The notes under the pieces are model-generated. The model saw nothing but the letters and a program-made list of their open reading frames with translations. It ran no database searches and was not told where the DNA came from. A stretch of DNA of 64,000 nt from Malachius bipustulatus (lineage: Eukaryota > Arthropoda > Insecta > Coleoptera > Melyridae). The position numbers and the translations under genes are program-made. This document shows, piece by piece, positions 13,101-25,135 of this stretch (position 1 is its first letter; each line of letters begins with the position of its first letter). The stretch lies in assembly GCA_910589415.1 (NCBI GenBank), contig OU342639.1, positions 32,186,268-32,250,267 on the forward strand, given 5' to 3'.

Positions 13101-16100
13101 TTTTTTAAATCTTTTCGCATTTGAAATCGAATTTCTGTTCACTAGAAAGAACAAACTCAAATTTTAGGTAGAACAAATATCTCAATTGGCAACCTTCGCT
13201 GAAGGTTTACTGGAGTATCATAGTCAGTGTACGGAAGTACTGAAACATCTAACCGAAGCTCTTCAGGAAAAGTAAGTACAGTAATCACGATGAGTATCTG
13301 ACGAGTTAAATTAATTGGTTATATTGTGTTGTGTTTTAGGAGAGAGGAAGCAGCAAATCGCCCGAAAATGGAATTCATACCAAAATCCTTAACCGATCTC
13401 AATATCGAAGGTGTCTCTGATGGAATGAACGGTACCACAAATAATCACATCATTGCAAATCATGGCCAGCCGTTCAAAAAACCTCCGCCGAAAACACACA
13501 TCATCACACACAACAATCACAGTAGTACCCAAAAATTCACATCAAGTAACCTTAAATCCGATCCATTCGATCCATGGTGTTTCCCACAAGGTATTATGTT
13601 ATTTTTGTTTTCGTTTAGTTTGTTTGTTTAATTTTTTTAAGTTTTTTTTAACTTTATTGCTAATTAAACTAACCACCCCGGATGTTTCTAGATTCTAGTT
13701 GTCTCATCTAATCGACTGATGTTGAAAAACCGGACCTTACTAACAAAATAAAACTATTTTTTAAAGCTTAATTATCAATATAATGAAGTATATCTTGACA
13801 AAAAGTATAAAATAGTAATGAGAGTGCCTAATGATTTATTTCAAGCTGTGTATGTCTTTCATTTTTATAAAATATTTTGATATCAAGTGGTTTCATTGTA
13901 TTGTATTATATTCTAACAACAAATCATTGTTGATAGAGGCACGAAAGTGTTCTAATTAAAAAATTCACATATCATTATGATCTCTGACCATTACTCTACT
14001 CAGGCAATACCAAGAGATCCATATACTAATAACATTAATAATTAAAATAGTCCATGAAAGTTAAGTTGCATGTCTTTGCTTGATTCAATTTATTTTTTAT
14101 AAATCGTAATAAAAAATCCTATAAAAATAAATAAAAGAATCCCAGAAATAAACTTCAAGCATTCTAGAATTCTTTGGTCGTATTTAGATTAATAGAAAGG
14201 GTTCATCCTGTGTAAGCTTCACATGTCTTGAAATCCTGAAATTTTCCATGAAGTGTCTTTTAACGTTCTGTTCTTCATTTTGCATTCAAGGTTTGGTAAG
14301 TTATTAATTTACAAAGTCTTTTATCGTTTTTCTTTTTTCCAAGTTTATTTTTATTCAGATTGTTCCCATTTGTTCCTTATTCCTTGTTGCTCAGTTGACT
14401 GGTCATGATAATACATTTTTATTGTGTCACCCCCTCTTTAATTTCATGTAAATATTTTGAGAAACAAATTTACATATTGCATGCAGTATATTATATAAAT
14501 GTTTCCATGGATGTGAGTATGTCTTGTACATAATTATTGATATATTATTTTTGCTTTTAAGGAATAAAAAAAAATACTATATGCAGTGCCTATACCTATG
14601 CATGCATGTCCAATATATGTATGGTGTAAGTTATGTGACAAATTTACCGTCTAAAGTAACTTCAGACTCACTAATAAATTAATTGATTATTTATTAAAGA
14701 AATGTTTTTAGTTATTTTCAAACACTACACACTATTTATTTTTTTTAACTCAGTTAATAGCACAATAAAATAATTTATATTCACTTTTTATCTTCTACAC
14801 AGGGCTTCACTTTTACTCCTACAGGCTGAAGTAATGAAAAGAGTAAAATTTATCTCAAACGTAGAAAAAAATTACTACCACAGCAATGACAATAAATTAT
14901 TATAATAATAAGATCGAGTCATCAGAATGTGACAATAAAATATATGTTATTTAAAAAAAAGTCATCAAAATGATGTTAGCATTACTTCATACATATTGGA
15001 CATCCTGTATATATTAAGGAAAATTCAAAAACTGCAGCAGTATATCTTTATTTGTTTTTGCTACCTAAACCGACCACTCATATCCTCTTTGACATTGAAT
15101 CATATATATGAATGAAAAAAAAACATACAAACATATTGGCATCTAGCCAGATGTTTTTGGCTGACTTGCCATAACATTCATATGCACTGGTTAACGTCGT
15201 ACATGAGCATAAACTGTCCTCATATGCATATGTACAGTGTTGGTGTGGAGAGTCAAGTCGGGTGTAGAGTGTAGTGCATAAAAATAGGGTGTTCTATAAT
15301 GCACAACTATGTCACTGTTGAAGTGTTTATCTTGTTGTAAGGACACTAACCGGAATTCTTTGTTAGGCTCGTCACAAGTCTCATCACCACAGCATAAGCC
15401 CCATCAATTGGAACTACTTCCAGGACAGCAGTCTTCTAATGGTAATTTGTGTTATCTGTTGTAATATGCGCTAGGTGGCCTAAAGTTTAATATTCTATCT
15501 TCACCAGCTATTAGTACATCTCAAACTATCAAGGGTTGGAAATACTTCAACCACAACTACCTAAAGGTAGCTCTGAAAATAGATCCTTATTTTAAAAAAT
15601 TTCTTGATCTTGCACAGATTTTCAAATATTTAATGAAAAAATGATGTTTTTCTGCTTTAATGTATATGAAAATGCTACTTCTAAAAAGATTATAGCACAT
15701 ACAAGAAGACTAATCCCTAAAAAAGTCTTGAGACTTTTACAATAATTGATATAATTGACAATACAATCATTGCTAATCATCTTAGAGACATCAAAACTTA
15801 TTTTCTAGAAGGACTTTAAAAATAATTATTTTTCATATTTTGACTTGTACTATCTGCTGGTGAACTTTAACCTGCTGCCAGTGAAGTTAAATTGGTGTCG
15901 TTTACTTGCCAGATATTTATATTTCTCTCCTTTTTGTTATTTTTTTGGTTTTAGCTGGTTTTATCTTCGAACTCCGTCAGTTTTTTCTTCCTTTTTTATA
16001 TTTTCTGGTAATACTTATTTCTGAAGTGTATTCCTTTCCAGATTTGGTACCTCTTATTTTTTGGTAACTTTTATTAACTGCACCATCTTTCATCTTTGTT

Positions 16101-17425
16101 TTTATGAATAATCTGACAAATTATTTTGTATTTTTGCTAGTATGGGGATTTTTTACAGCTTTATGATCTCTATTATCGCTTTTTAGGTGGAGTAACATAT
16201 TATTAAATAAAATTTATAATACTTGACATGCTTTACAGCATCATCGCCTCTGCCGTCCCCAATGAAATCACCCACACGAACTCCAATGCCAAAGCAGCCA
16301 TGTTGTACGGCTCTATATGACTTTGAGGCGGAAAACCCAGGAGAGCTCGGTTTCAAGGTAAGGTCCAAGTTTTACGTTGGAACATTCTAGGATTCAGTTT
16401 AATTGATAAAAGAGCTAAAAATTCTGTTAGTGTGTTAAATCTTATGACTTGTCAAATATTTGAATCCATCTTTTTAGAAACTAACCAATTGCAATACATT
16501 ATCAATCTGAATTTTATTTTTCATTTAAAAGCTTAATTCAAGATGGCTGATCGATAACACCTAAAAGCTTAATGAAGTTCATACTCACAATACGATTTTC
16601 GGTTCAATATTTTCGTTCCACAACGTCCCTATCCCTCCTCTCCAACCTGCTTTATGACGGCCACCACTGCAAGTTCTTCTAACACTCGGATGAGTCCTTC
16701 ACCAAACAATAAACGAAATAAATAACTTGAAAGGGAAATCTAAAAGACTAAGAAAAACCCCGCCTTTTTTATGGAAACCAAACTAATGCCTTTCTAGAAA
16801 CAAAACTGTTTGGATTGTGATTCAACCTTCTATCTGATTCCAGCAACGATGAAAATGGAAATGGAAATTCAATCCAGATCTTTCTTCTAATCCGACACTC
16901 CAACCTACACAGGTTGAGATTTCTTCAACAACTATCGATCAAACTATTTACGTTTTTATCTCTCACTTGTCACTCAACCAAATCCACACCTAACTTGTCA
17001 ATTCCAAGACAACTCCTGTTGCAACACCCATGAATAGTTAGAGTTGGTTGCATAATTATTTATTTAGGAATTCTACACAAAGTTTACCTATAAAAAGGAA
17101 ACGCACACTCTTCAAGTTAATTAAGAAATAATATTTGCATTCTCTCTCGAAGAAAATGGCTGCTGTAAATTCTGTTATGTGCGAATTCTGAAACGATTCT
17201 TTTCAAAATAACTAAGCCTCTCTCTCTGTTGCATAGAAACTGTATATCTCCATCCCATTTAATTAATTATTTTCATGCTATCTCTAATGACTGATTAATT
17301 TTCAGGAAAACGACGTTATAACACTTCTGAATAAAATCGATGAGAACTGGTTCGAGGGAAGTAACAACGGGCGGACAGGCTATTTCCCTGTAAACTACGT
17401 AAAGGTAGATGTACCTTTACCATGA
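7168..17425 (+). CDS. EndoA: Endophilin A (N-BAR and SH3 protein), 10 coding exons
   Basis: Endophilin A binds and curves membrane and recruits dynamin and synaptojanin during synaptic-vesicle endocytosis. Coding exons rebuilt from GT-AG sites and family homology: 7168-7212, 7277-7345, 11592-11942, 12166-12232, 12935-13035, 13168-13271, 13340-13590, 15367-15441, 16239-16357, 17306-17425; all phases join (433 codons plus stop). Residues 1-22 ([15 protein letters not shown]...) are the amphipathic helix H0. The BAR domain follows to about 245, with [19 protein letters not shown] in the fourth exon. A proline/serine-rich linker precedes the SH3 domain at about 376-430 (ALYDF at 379, [14 protein letters not shown]). 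The first ATG follows an acceptor at 7154, so the 5' UTR is spliced. The linker is longer than in the 369-residue fly protein. The 75-nt exon at 15367 has phase-1 ends and could be a skipped cassette (408 residues without it). Identity is very secure; the linker exons are less so. Confidence 0.93.
7841..7996. mobile_element. hAT-like MITE with CCAGTGGCGTTT-type ends
   Basis: It lies in the second endophilin intron. The left end CCAGTGGCGTTTATTA and the right end (reverse complement GCCAGTGGTGTTTTT) form a 12-15 bp terminal inverted repeat resembling the CAGTGGCGTA termini common in hAT elements. I see no clear 8-bp target duplication. CAGTGGCG also occurs at 8727, 10545 and 40351. Confidence 0.4.
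8726..8786. mobile_element. Short CAGTGGCGT...ACGCCACTG inverted-repeat element
   Basis: GCAGTGGCGTATCATTTTT on the left and GGGAACGCCACTGGT on the right face each other across about 60 bp in the same endophilin intron. The ends resemble hAT termini. It is probably an internally deleted remnant, and no target duplication is visible. Confidence 0.35.
9003..10130. repeat. Diverged 1.1-kb palindrome (foldback element) in endophilin intron 2
   Basis: The left half (about 9003-9575) matches the reverse complement of the right half (about 9575-10130) along nearly its whole length. Paired landmarks: GGGCTTGTAGAT near 9022 with its complement near 10105; ACCGAGATACAGGGTGTTT near 9093 with its complement near 10027-10045; CACAGGACACCTTTTGTC near 9249 with its complement near 9850-9872. 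A module (GGCTTGTAGAT...CCGAGATACAGGGTGTTT) occurs four times, two forward (9020 and 9470) and two reversed (about 9600 and 10050). No transposase is encoded. It is either an old foldback transposon or an inverted duplication of a module family. Confidence 0.75.
10331..10357 (+). repeat. (ATG)9 microsatellite
   Basis: Nine perfect ATG units in endophilin intron 2, just outside the palindrome. The tandem is in a non-coding context. Confidence 0.95.
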
Positions 17426-17448
17426 GTTACAGGATAATTGAACAATTA

Positions 17449-17454
17449 AATAAA
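17449..17454 (+). terminator. First poly(A) signal after endophilin A
   Basis: AATAAA begins 24 nt after the endophilin stop. Many more AATAAA/ATTAAA copies follow in the AT-rich sequence to about 21.9 kb, so longer 3' UTRs are likely, as is usual for neuronal genes. The site actually used cannot be read from sequence. Confidence 0.35.
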
Positions 17455-20400
17455 ATTGTTTTGTTTAATAACCCCTCTATTATATTTATTATTTACATAG
17501 TAGCAAACTAAAATTGTTCAGGATTCAAGAACTTGCCTCGATATATTTAGGTTTATATAGTTCAACTGCACTTTATTAGCAAATGTCATGCAAAATAAAA
17601 AAAGTGATTGTACAGCATTTATTTAATTAATTCATTTCGTAATAATAAGAACTGATTTTATAATGTTTTTAATCTTCCTTGAATTTTATTGAAATTAATT
17701 GTATACACTCCTAGAAATTAAATTGGCAATAGGAAATTCATGAAATATGCGTACAAAAGTTTTTTTATGTTAATACAAAGCAATAAGTCCTAGGAAATTG
17801 CGTGACCTTGAATATCCAAAATAATTTGCTTCTGCTGCGCTTTATTTGGATGGCTATCTCCTCAAACCTTCCTTTGGTGTAAGAAGGCGGCCTAAAAATT
17901 ATTACCTTAGGGGCGGAAACAGATTAAGATTTGGTCCTGGTTACGATGACATCTTTTATCTGCAGATAAATATTCTTTCTAGGATATTAAATAAGTGTTT
18001 AAAAAAAAATGAATAAGTCAAAATATTGCCCATATAACTGTGATAGACGTCTTAGTGTATTCCAAAGGCCAAATGAATTGACAGCTCGCAAATAATTTGT
18101 GGTGCTGCTGTGCAATATGTAGTGGATATTTTGACAGGAGTCTTTGAAAACCGAGACAAAAAACTGGAAGAACTGGGGCAGCTTGTTGAAATATGAAACC
18201 ACTCGGATTAGAATTTAGAGTGATAATTTTATGTAGGAGTCGATGGGGGGAAGTACCCCACATTGATATAATTTTTATTAAGATTCCTCTTTAATTTGCT
18301 AATTTTGAAACAGTTCTTCTTGCAAGCATAGATAGTATCAATAAGTCTTGATTTGCATTAAAAAAAATATGAATTTCCTATTGGTGTGTTAATTTCTTGA
18401 AGCAGTGTATTTTAGAAAGTAGGTTGCATTTTTTTATGTTTCCAATGTGAAATTCTTTATTTTAATAATCACTACTTTAAGTCCCTAAAAAGCAGCGCGG
18501 CTACATTATGAATTACTTTTAATTGTGTAGCAGATTGTTGAGTTGTTTGGTGTGAGAGTCGTGTGCAGTTGACGAAGTCATTAGTTTTAGTACTAACTTT
18601 GTACAAATATTTTAGTTATTTTGTATATACGAACTCGTAATTTTGCTTTTATATTAGCCAGCTTTATTTTGTTGTACTGTAATAATTCTAGTTTTAAATT
18701 TACAATTTATTGTTATTTAAGGTAAAAATATAAAATTTACGTCAATTGTCTTCATTGCTGGCAGTCTAATTTTTTAACAATTAATTTATTGATGTCTCTT
18801 TCAGATGCAAGTAAATTCTTTGTCCATACTCAGTTTGCCAAAATAAAATGTTATCTGCATGAAAATAATAAAAAATAGTGTCGAAAAAATACCAAAAATA
18901 TAAATTGTTTTGTTGATGTTTTGATGTGCAGATGTAGGTTTCTGCTAAAACTTTATTAGGTGTTGTTTTTGTGTTATGCAGTTATATTTTCTTTACCTTA
19001 TGATTATTGTCTTAATCTGGACATGAATTAATGCGTCAATACATTTCACTGTCACTAATAATAATACCTAGTAAATATTCGTATTCAGTTTGGTAAATGT
19101 ATGAAGAAGTTGAGCAAAATAACGATCAATTTTTATATACTAACTTTAGATTCTAAAATCATTTTATTTATTTTTGTAATTTTCTTCACTAAAAATAACA
19201 TCACAGGTTTTTTATCATACAGGGTGTGACTATTTTATAAGTTTGAATTGGTGATATCTTCGAAAGTAAAAAAAAAACACAAAAATCAGCTTAGGTACCA
19301 GAAATGACCTACTAAATGACTCAATCCCACCTACCACTTATTAAAAAGAATTTTTTCCTTGTATTTTGAACTTTCTCTGGTATAGAAATGCAGAAAACCT
19401 TTAATTGGAAGGAAGGAAGGATCATTCTAAGAACATTTTTCTAAGTTCATCTTCTTTAGTTTTACTTATATCACCTGTTGAAACTTTTAATGTAAAATAG
19501 TCACCTGTATAAATATTTATTGTTATTTTCAAGTAATTTCTTATAAAAAGTAGAATTTTTAAATGTTGAGATATTAATATGAGGAAGATAGACTAATTAT
19601 TATTACAGAAGTATGTTCAATTAATGTAAAAATAAAAATGTATAATTTTCAATGTCTGTCGAAGCCTTCTAGTTTGAGATATAAATTTTGTGCCATGTTG
19701 ATATTGATTAGTAAAAGGATAAATCTTTACTGGCTAAATGCACAAGGGTGCTCAATAAGCCATTAAAGTATAAGAAGAAAAGTATATCTTTTTGAAGTAA
19801 TTATTATTTATTTATTTTAGTATTTAGTAATAAAACGCTTAACAATTGCATCACATTGAATAATATAATTACAATATCAAGTACCTATCTAATAATAATC
19901 ACATTTAGGAATAAGTATGCCTACATTAGGTACTGTTATAAGAACAAATTATTCACCATTACAGTTGTTGTTGAAAAGTTCTATTAAGTAAATTATATAA
20001 GTTTAAATGAAAGGTATTAACATAACAAGTTAATATTTTTTCAATAATAATTGTTTATTGAATAAAACTATAAGGAGTCCCCGGGTTTTGTAAGAACACA
20101 TTACCTTCTTCAATTTATGTATATATGTATATGTAAAAATGTTATATGTTTTGCATGTAAAATTCTCTGATAAAGTTTTAGCTAAAATGTATATTTACAT
20201 ATCGTTTAATGTCATTTGACAAGCTATAGATGTTTAAAATTATATTTGTGTGGACATAAAACACCGGGCTTGATTGTACTTGACATGCTCTATAACCAAA
20301 AAGTCATTTCTTCCTTAAAAAGCTGGATGGTGAATGTTCATATTTAATAGTTATAGAAGAGTTCAAAAAAAATTCAAAAACTTACACTTCAAAAGTTACT

Positions 20401-23400
20401 GAAGTTAAATAGCCAATAAAAATAGTCATAATTTTTAGGTAGCCCAACCTCAATCTGAAAAATTGACAAAAAATCTAGAGGGAGGAGTGATACAGTTCCC
20501 AAAGTATTATTTTTTTGAAAAATTATTGTTCTTGGAAATGCAAAAAAATTCTCACATCAAAAGATTGCACTAGTAAAATAAGATGGGCATTTTTTACAAG
20601 AATTTGAAAAATTATTCTTTTTTGAAATTGAGTTTTATGAATTTTTAAATGTATACTTCTATGTGCTGTTGAAATTTTGAATTTATATTGGGATACCTTT
20701 CAGTGCTATATTTTTTTAACCTTTTGCGTATTATTATTAACAAAATGTTACGAATTAAGTTAGCACACTGTATCTTTATTAAAGGAGGTATAATGTTGGT
20801 ATTGTTGGTTAACTTGGCATAACTATTCAATTTTATGTATTGATTCAGATGGCGAAATTTAGTGTATCTGTCAAAATGTGACACGTTAGATGGCAGAAAA
20901 ACTTTGTAAACTTTGATGTGGGTGGTTTTTCAACGTAATAAAATTAGAAAATTATGTTTGTGAGTCATGTTTATCAGTATTAACGAGAGCTTCAAGTAAG
21001 TTGAAGAAAACAAGATTCAGTATTACTAAATTATAAAATTCCTGAAATATCGTGGCTATTTTAGATTTTTCGGAAAATTTAACATTCGTCAAATGCGAAA
21101 ACATTTTAAGGATGTTCTTTAAAAAAAAAATCTTATCACGTGTTTGGTTATCTTTATCGTTGTCACAGTCTTAATCGGCACGAATGACAACCCTAGTTAA
21201 CCAAGTGGTTCCCATCAAACTAGCAATAATGCCAATTTTATTTGAAACTTTATGAAAATATAAAAAGTCACATCTTCATAAATATTAACTAATGAGTTCC
21301 TCTTTGAATAGATCCAAAAGCTTGAGAAGAAATTGTTGGTAGAATTTACTGTCACCTAAAATCTTACATATTATGTATTTGAATAAGCCATAATGCATAC
21401 CAAATATATATGAGATTAAGAGATTTTATAAGTGTACGTTTTTTGATATATAGAGCATGGAAGGTATCTTTTAATGTACTGGTCCTTGACAATACATTAG
21501 ATATAAAATGTTATTTAAATATAACCGATTAAGAATATTGTTATAAGTCTTATCGAGTATGTTTTTATCATATACTGTAGGTAGTAACCTGTTAGGTATC
21601 TCCTATCATGATTCAGCACATTAAAGAAATCTATGTAATATAAAATTTAAATATATATATATATATATCATAAAGCAGATGCTATGAAAACATCCTTTCC
21701 TAGTTATCATTTATTTCTGTTGTATATGAGCATAAAATATTGTTAATAACATCAATCAAATACCTATATAAAATAAGTTGTCGATTATGCTAAATATATG
21801 TTGTATATCCAACTTGTATACATACCTATATTCACTGACATTATTGGCCATATTTTGATTTGAACGTAGCATGTTACCTAATAATGAAATATTGTTAATA
21901 CACATGTATACAATTTAAATGTTACCGTATTTGTGCATTAATAAAAATGTGTCAGATTATTTTCTTTTTTCTGTCTGTCAAGGTAGGGTATTCCTTAAAC
22001 GAAACTAGATAATGAAAACAATTGAGTTTCTTCTTCACTCCAAGGTCCCAAAGTTTCTACATTTTAATTTTTTCTAGTTCACTAAATCGATTTTCCATTC
22101 TTGGAACAAACAGATAAAAAAGAGCAAACAAAAATCTGTAATCAAGGGACCGAAATGCATATAGGAAATAGGATATCAATTTAAACAAGAAATAATTTTA
22201 AAATTATTTTCAACTGTGAAAGGGTTGAGTAGAAAAAAGTGGAAAACTCCATTTTCTTCAGCAAACATTAAGTAATCTCAAAACAAATCTGAATTCCAGT
22301 AATGTTGAATTTTGACTTTGTATAAAGAAGCTCTTATAGTCAGAACTAAATAAATAGTGTTCTAAGTTTTCAGAGGCTCTATCCTTAAATCCACAACATG
22401 ATCACTCTTCTCAGCGGTAAATTAGACTTAGTGTCAATCACTCCAATGGCACTTTAATAAGGTGTTCCTTACAAATTAAGCCAATGTGAATTTCAAGAGA
22501 GGCATCCTAGTATTTAGTAACTTTCTAGGACTAAATACGAGATTTAGACAACTCGTGCGATAATGTGTAACGCATCTATTGTCATCTAGTGTCTTTAAAA
22601 ACCACCAAATTTGAAAAAATAATTTTGATTTACGCATTCCAATATAATCAAAATTCCCGCTAATAGTTTCAAAAGGGTCTCAGCCCAAATCTTAGGCAAC
22701 CCAAAATACACCAAAATTAGTTTTATTTAAAAAAAAATTTGGCCTTTGCATGTCAGTACATTTAGCCAAATACACATCCCATCGATTTCTGATTGCATCA
22801 TACTATACTGCGTCTGAGCCTGAGAATTTGAGATGAGCTAATGATAATCCCTTTGGGAATGCCATCCAGTCTGTCCAAATGTGTGAAAAACGACGATGAC
22901 TCCTACCACTAAATAGCAGGTGCCTGCAAGGTATACAGCGTAGGCTCTAGCCTTCTCAAACTAAATTCTTTATTATTGGGTCAGATCACGGGAGGTACTA
23001 CAATATGAGGAAGGAAATGGAACTCCTCTCATATGGGAAGATCTCCTGGCCTTTATTAAAAGATCGAGAAGGTTTGAATAGGAGTTCCGCACTTCCGCAC
23101 CTCCATGCGTACGGGAGTGCATGACGAAAACGGACCTTGGTGGTCTAGTCGCTTTCCACCATAGCCATACCATGACGACCACAATGTTTATAGGGATATC
23201 ACCGCCACCACTAATTTCTTATTATTTTAGGTAAGTTAAATGACCTTGTTGGTGTGAACTTCCGGTATAACCAGAAGTAATAGGTAAGTACCTATAAAAA
23301 TGAAACTTTTTTATAATGATAGCCCTTTTTTTGAAAATAACAATAGGTAGTCAAGTCCTCCTGCTGACAAATAGTACTTCCTCAGTAAGTACTATTATAC

Positions 23401-24730
23401 TCAGTGTCAGTACTCAGTACTCACTCAGTACCTCGTATCGCTCTCCAGTCTCCACCCCCTCCACTCCACAGGTACCTATTTCTATTTGTACCTACTTATT
23501 ACTCCTACTCCTATTTTCCGTTCTTCGTTACTGGTTACTGTTACTGAGCTAAATACACAGTGAATACTTATAAAGCGTGACCGAGCGCCGCATGCAGACT
23601 TGCCAGATTGAGCAGCTTTTCATCATATGAGTTTACCTATATCAAATACGAGTACAATAATATTGACGTTCAAAAGGACAGAAATTTTCGAATTTTAATC
23701 TCAAAATTATTGTTTTCCTAACAAATCTAGTAGTAACTACCTACAATTTGCGTTTTAGTCACGTGTTTTCATTGTGTGTCATACCAATTAGAAAATATTA
23801 ACCCCATATATTCGAGAAAAAAAAATTAGTAGACTGATAGGTATGTTTCTTTAGGCACCTTTTTGTAATCTTCTTAGGAAAAGAAACGCGGTGTATTTTA
23901 TCATTATCGAGTGCTAGGAGGAAATAGTAAAAGTTTTTTACTACAAGACATTTCATAATGTAAAAATTTCGTTGATGGTTTTTCCGAAATTTTCAAAATA
24001 ATAAGGAAGTTTTCAGCAAAGTTTCTTTTTGTAGAGGTGGTTTGAAAGATCGTGTATTCACAAAATTACAGATCAAGGATGAGTTTGTTGAAAAACCACT
24101 CACACTAACACTAAAACGAGTTAGTGGAGCTTTATTTCGTGATGATCTCAACCATAACGTGGCCATCAGCCAGATCCTGCAACTCTTTTTTTATGCACTT
24201 ATGACACGGGGAGAATCGAGAAATTCGTTGGATAATACTCTTTATGTGCGCCAATGACTACTCATCTCTCAGATATATAACCTAGCAAAATCTAGAACTG
24301 TCATCAGATGAAAAAGTGCATTGTAATAAATAAACGGCGTCATTATTTTCTTGAGATTGCAGGGGTAAAAGAATAACCTAACAATATCTAACCAGTTTCT
24401 GGTTATCTCCTTGTGAAAAAGTCGACTGTTAAATTTAAAAGTTACCATCAATAATCAATACACCTGAATTTGGCAGGTTTGAAAACGTGAATGCGCATGC
24501 GGTGTATTGCGAAGTTATCGGCGCTCTAGCAATGGCGCTTAGGTTTTTTTTTCGTTCAACCCTTACTATGTATTTTTTTATTTTTTTTATGTTGAGTTAG
24601 TGGTGGATTAATGATTAGTTTTTGGTTTTTGCAGTGCAGAGTCTCGGTTGGTTTGGTTCAATCTGTCGAACTGGACCGTACCGTACGATACATCTGGCAG
24701 CCTTGCAGGAAGTTTTTTCATATTATGCAC
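17455..24730. other. Endophilin 3' UTR and intergenic DNA
   Basis: This is AT-rich sequence with no convincing coding exon. 19217-19511 is a MITE. 21653-21668 is an (AT)n run. 22.87-23.22 kb is more GC-rich than its surroundings, with open frames that match nothing I know. 23366-23440 is a degenerate CAGTACT-type microsatellite. The first few kilobases may be endophilin 3' UTR. Confidence 0.5.
19217..19511. mobile_element. MITE with 45-bp inverted ends (ATACAGG-GTGACTATTTTA)
   Basis: The left end ATACAGGGTGTGACTATTTT, followed by GGTGATAT, matches the reverse complement of the right end (ATACAGGTGACTATTTTACA, followed by AGGTGATATAAG). The length is about 295 bp with no coding capacity. The ACAGGGTG terminus relates it to the elements at 5.3 and 9.1 kb. 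Confidence 0.6.
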
Positions 24731-24738
24731 TCACAATG

Positions 24739-24779
24739 CGATACGTAACGTAACGTATCGTATCACGTTAGTGATCAGT
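24739..24779 (+). promoter_or_regulatory. Candidate KIF21 core promoter: Inr TCAGT and small hairpin
   Basis: An arthropod-type initiator TCAGTG occurs near 24775. It is preceded at 24739-24760 by CGATACGT-AACGTA-ACGTATCG, an 8-bp inverted repeat containing ACGTAACGTAACGT. The position, 360 nt before the kinesin ATG, is reasonable for a transcription start. There is no TATA box. This is a weak call from motifs only. Confidence 0.25.
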
Positions 24780-25135
24780 GGGTTGTTGTTATAGGTTAAG
24801 TTTATTGTTTAAATTACTTTCACTGCTACCTTGTGTGTATCTTACCTGTGTAAGTACGAATCTGGTGTGTTTTTAAAATTCTGACATGACATAAACATGA
24901 AACAAAAGTGATTCGACCAGAATTGGTGAAATGACAGCACATGTGAATTTTCATTCTAGATTCATTGATTTTAATTTGTTGTTCTTGTTCTTGAAGCATA
25001 CAATTTATTGTGTCATTATGTAAAATAACTACAAGGTGTTATGTATTTGACTTGACTCAAGGTAGGTGTTGTAGTAAGCCAGGTGTTAGTGGACACATGT
25101 GATTTCTGGAGTGCATTTTTGGATAATTCTTCACC

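Noticed and set aside
22973..23182. GC-richer minus-strand frame (69 codons)
   Set aside because: The composition shift suggests a transposon piece, but no motif supports any assignment.
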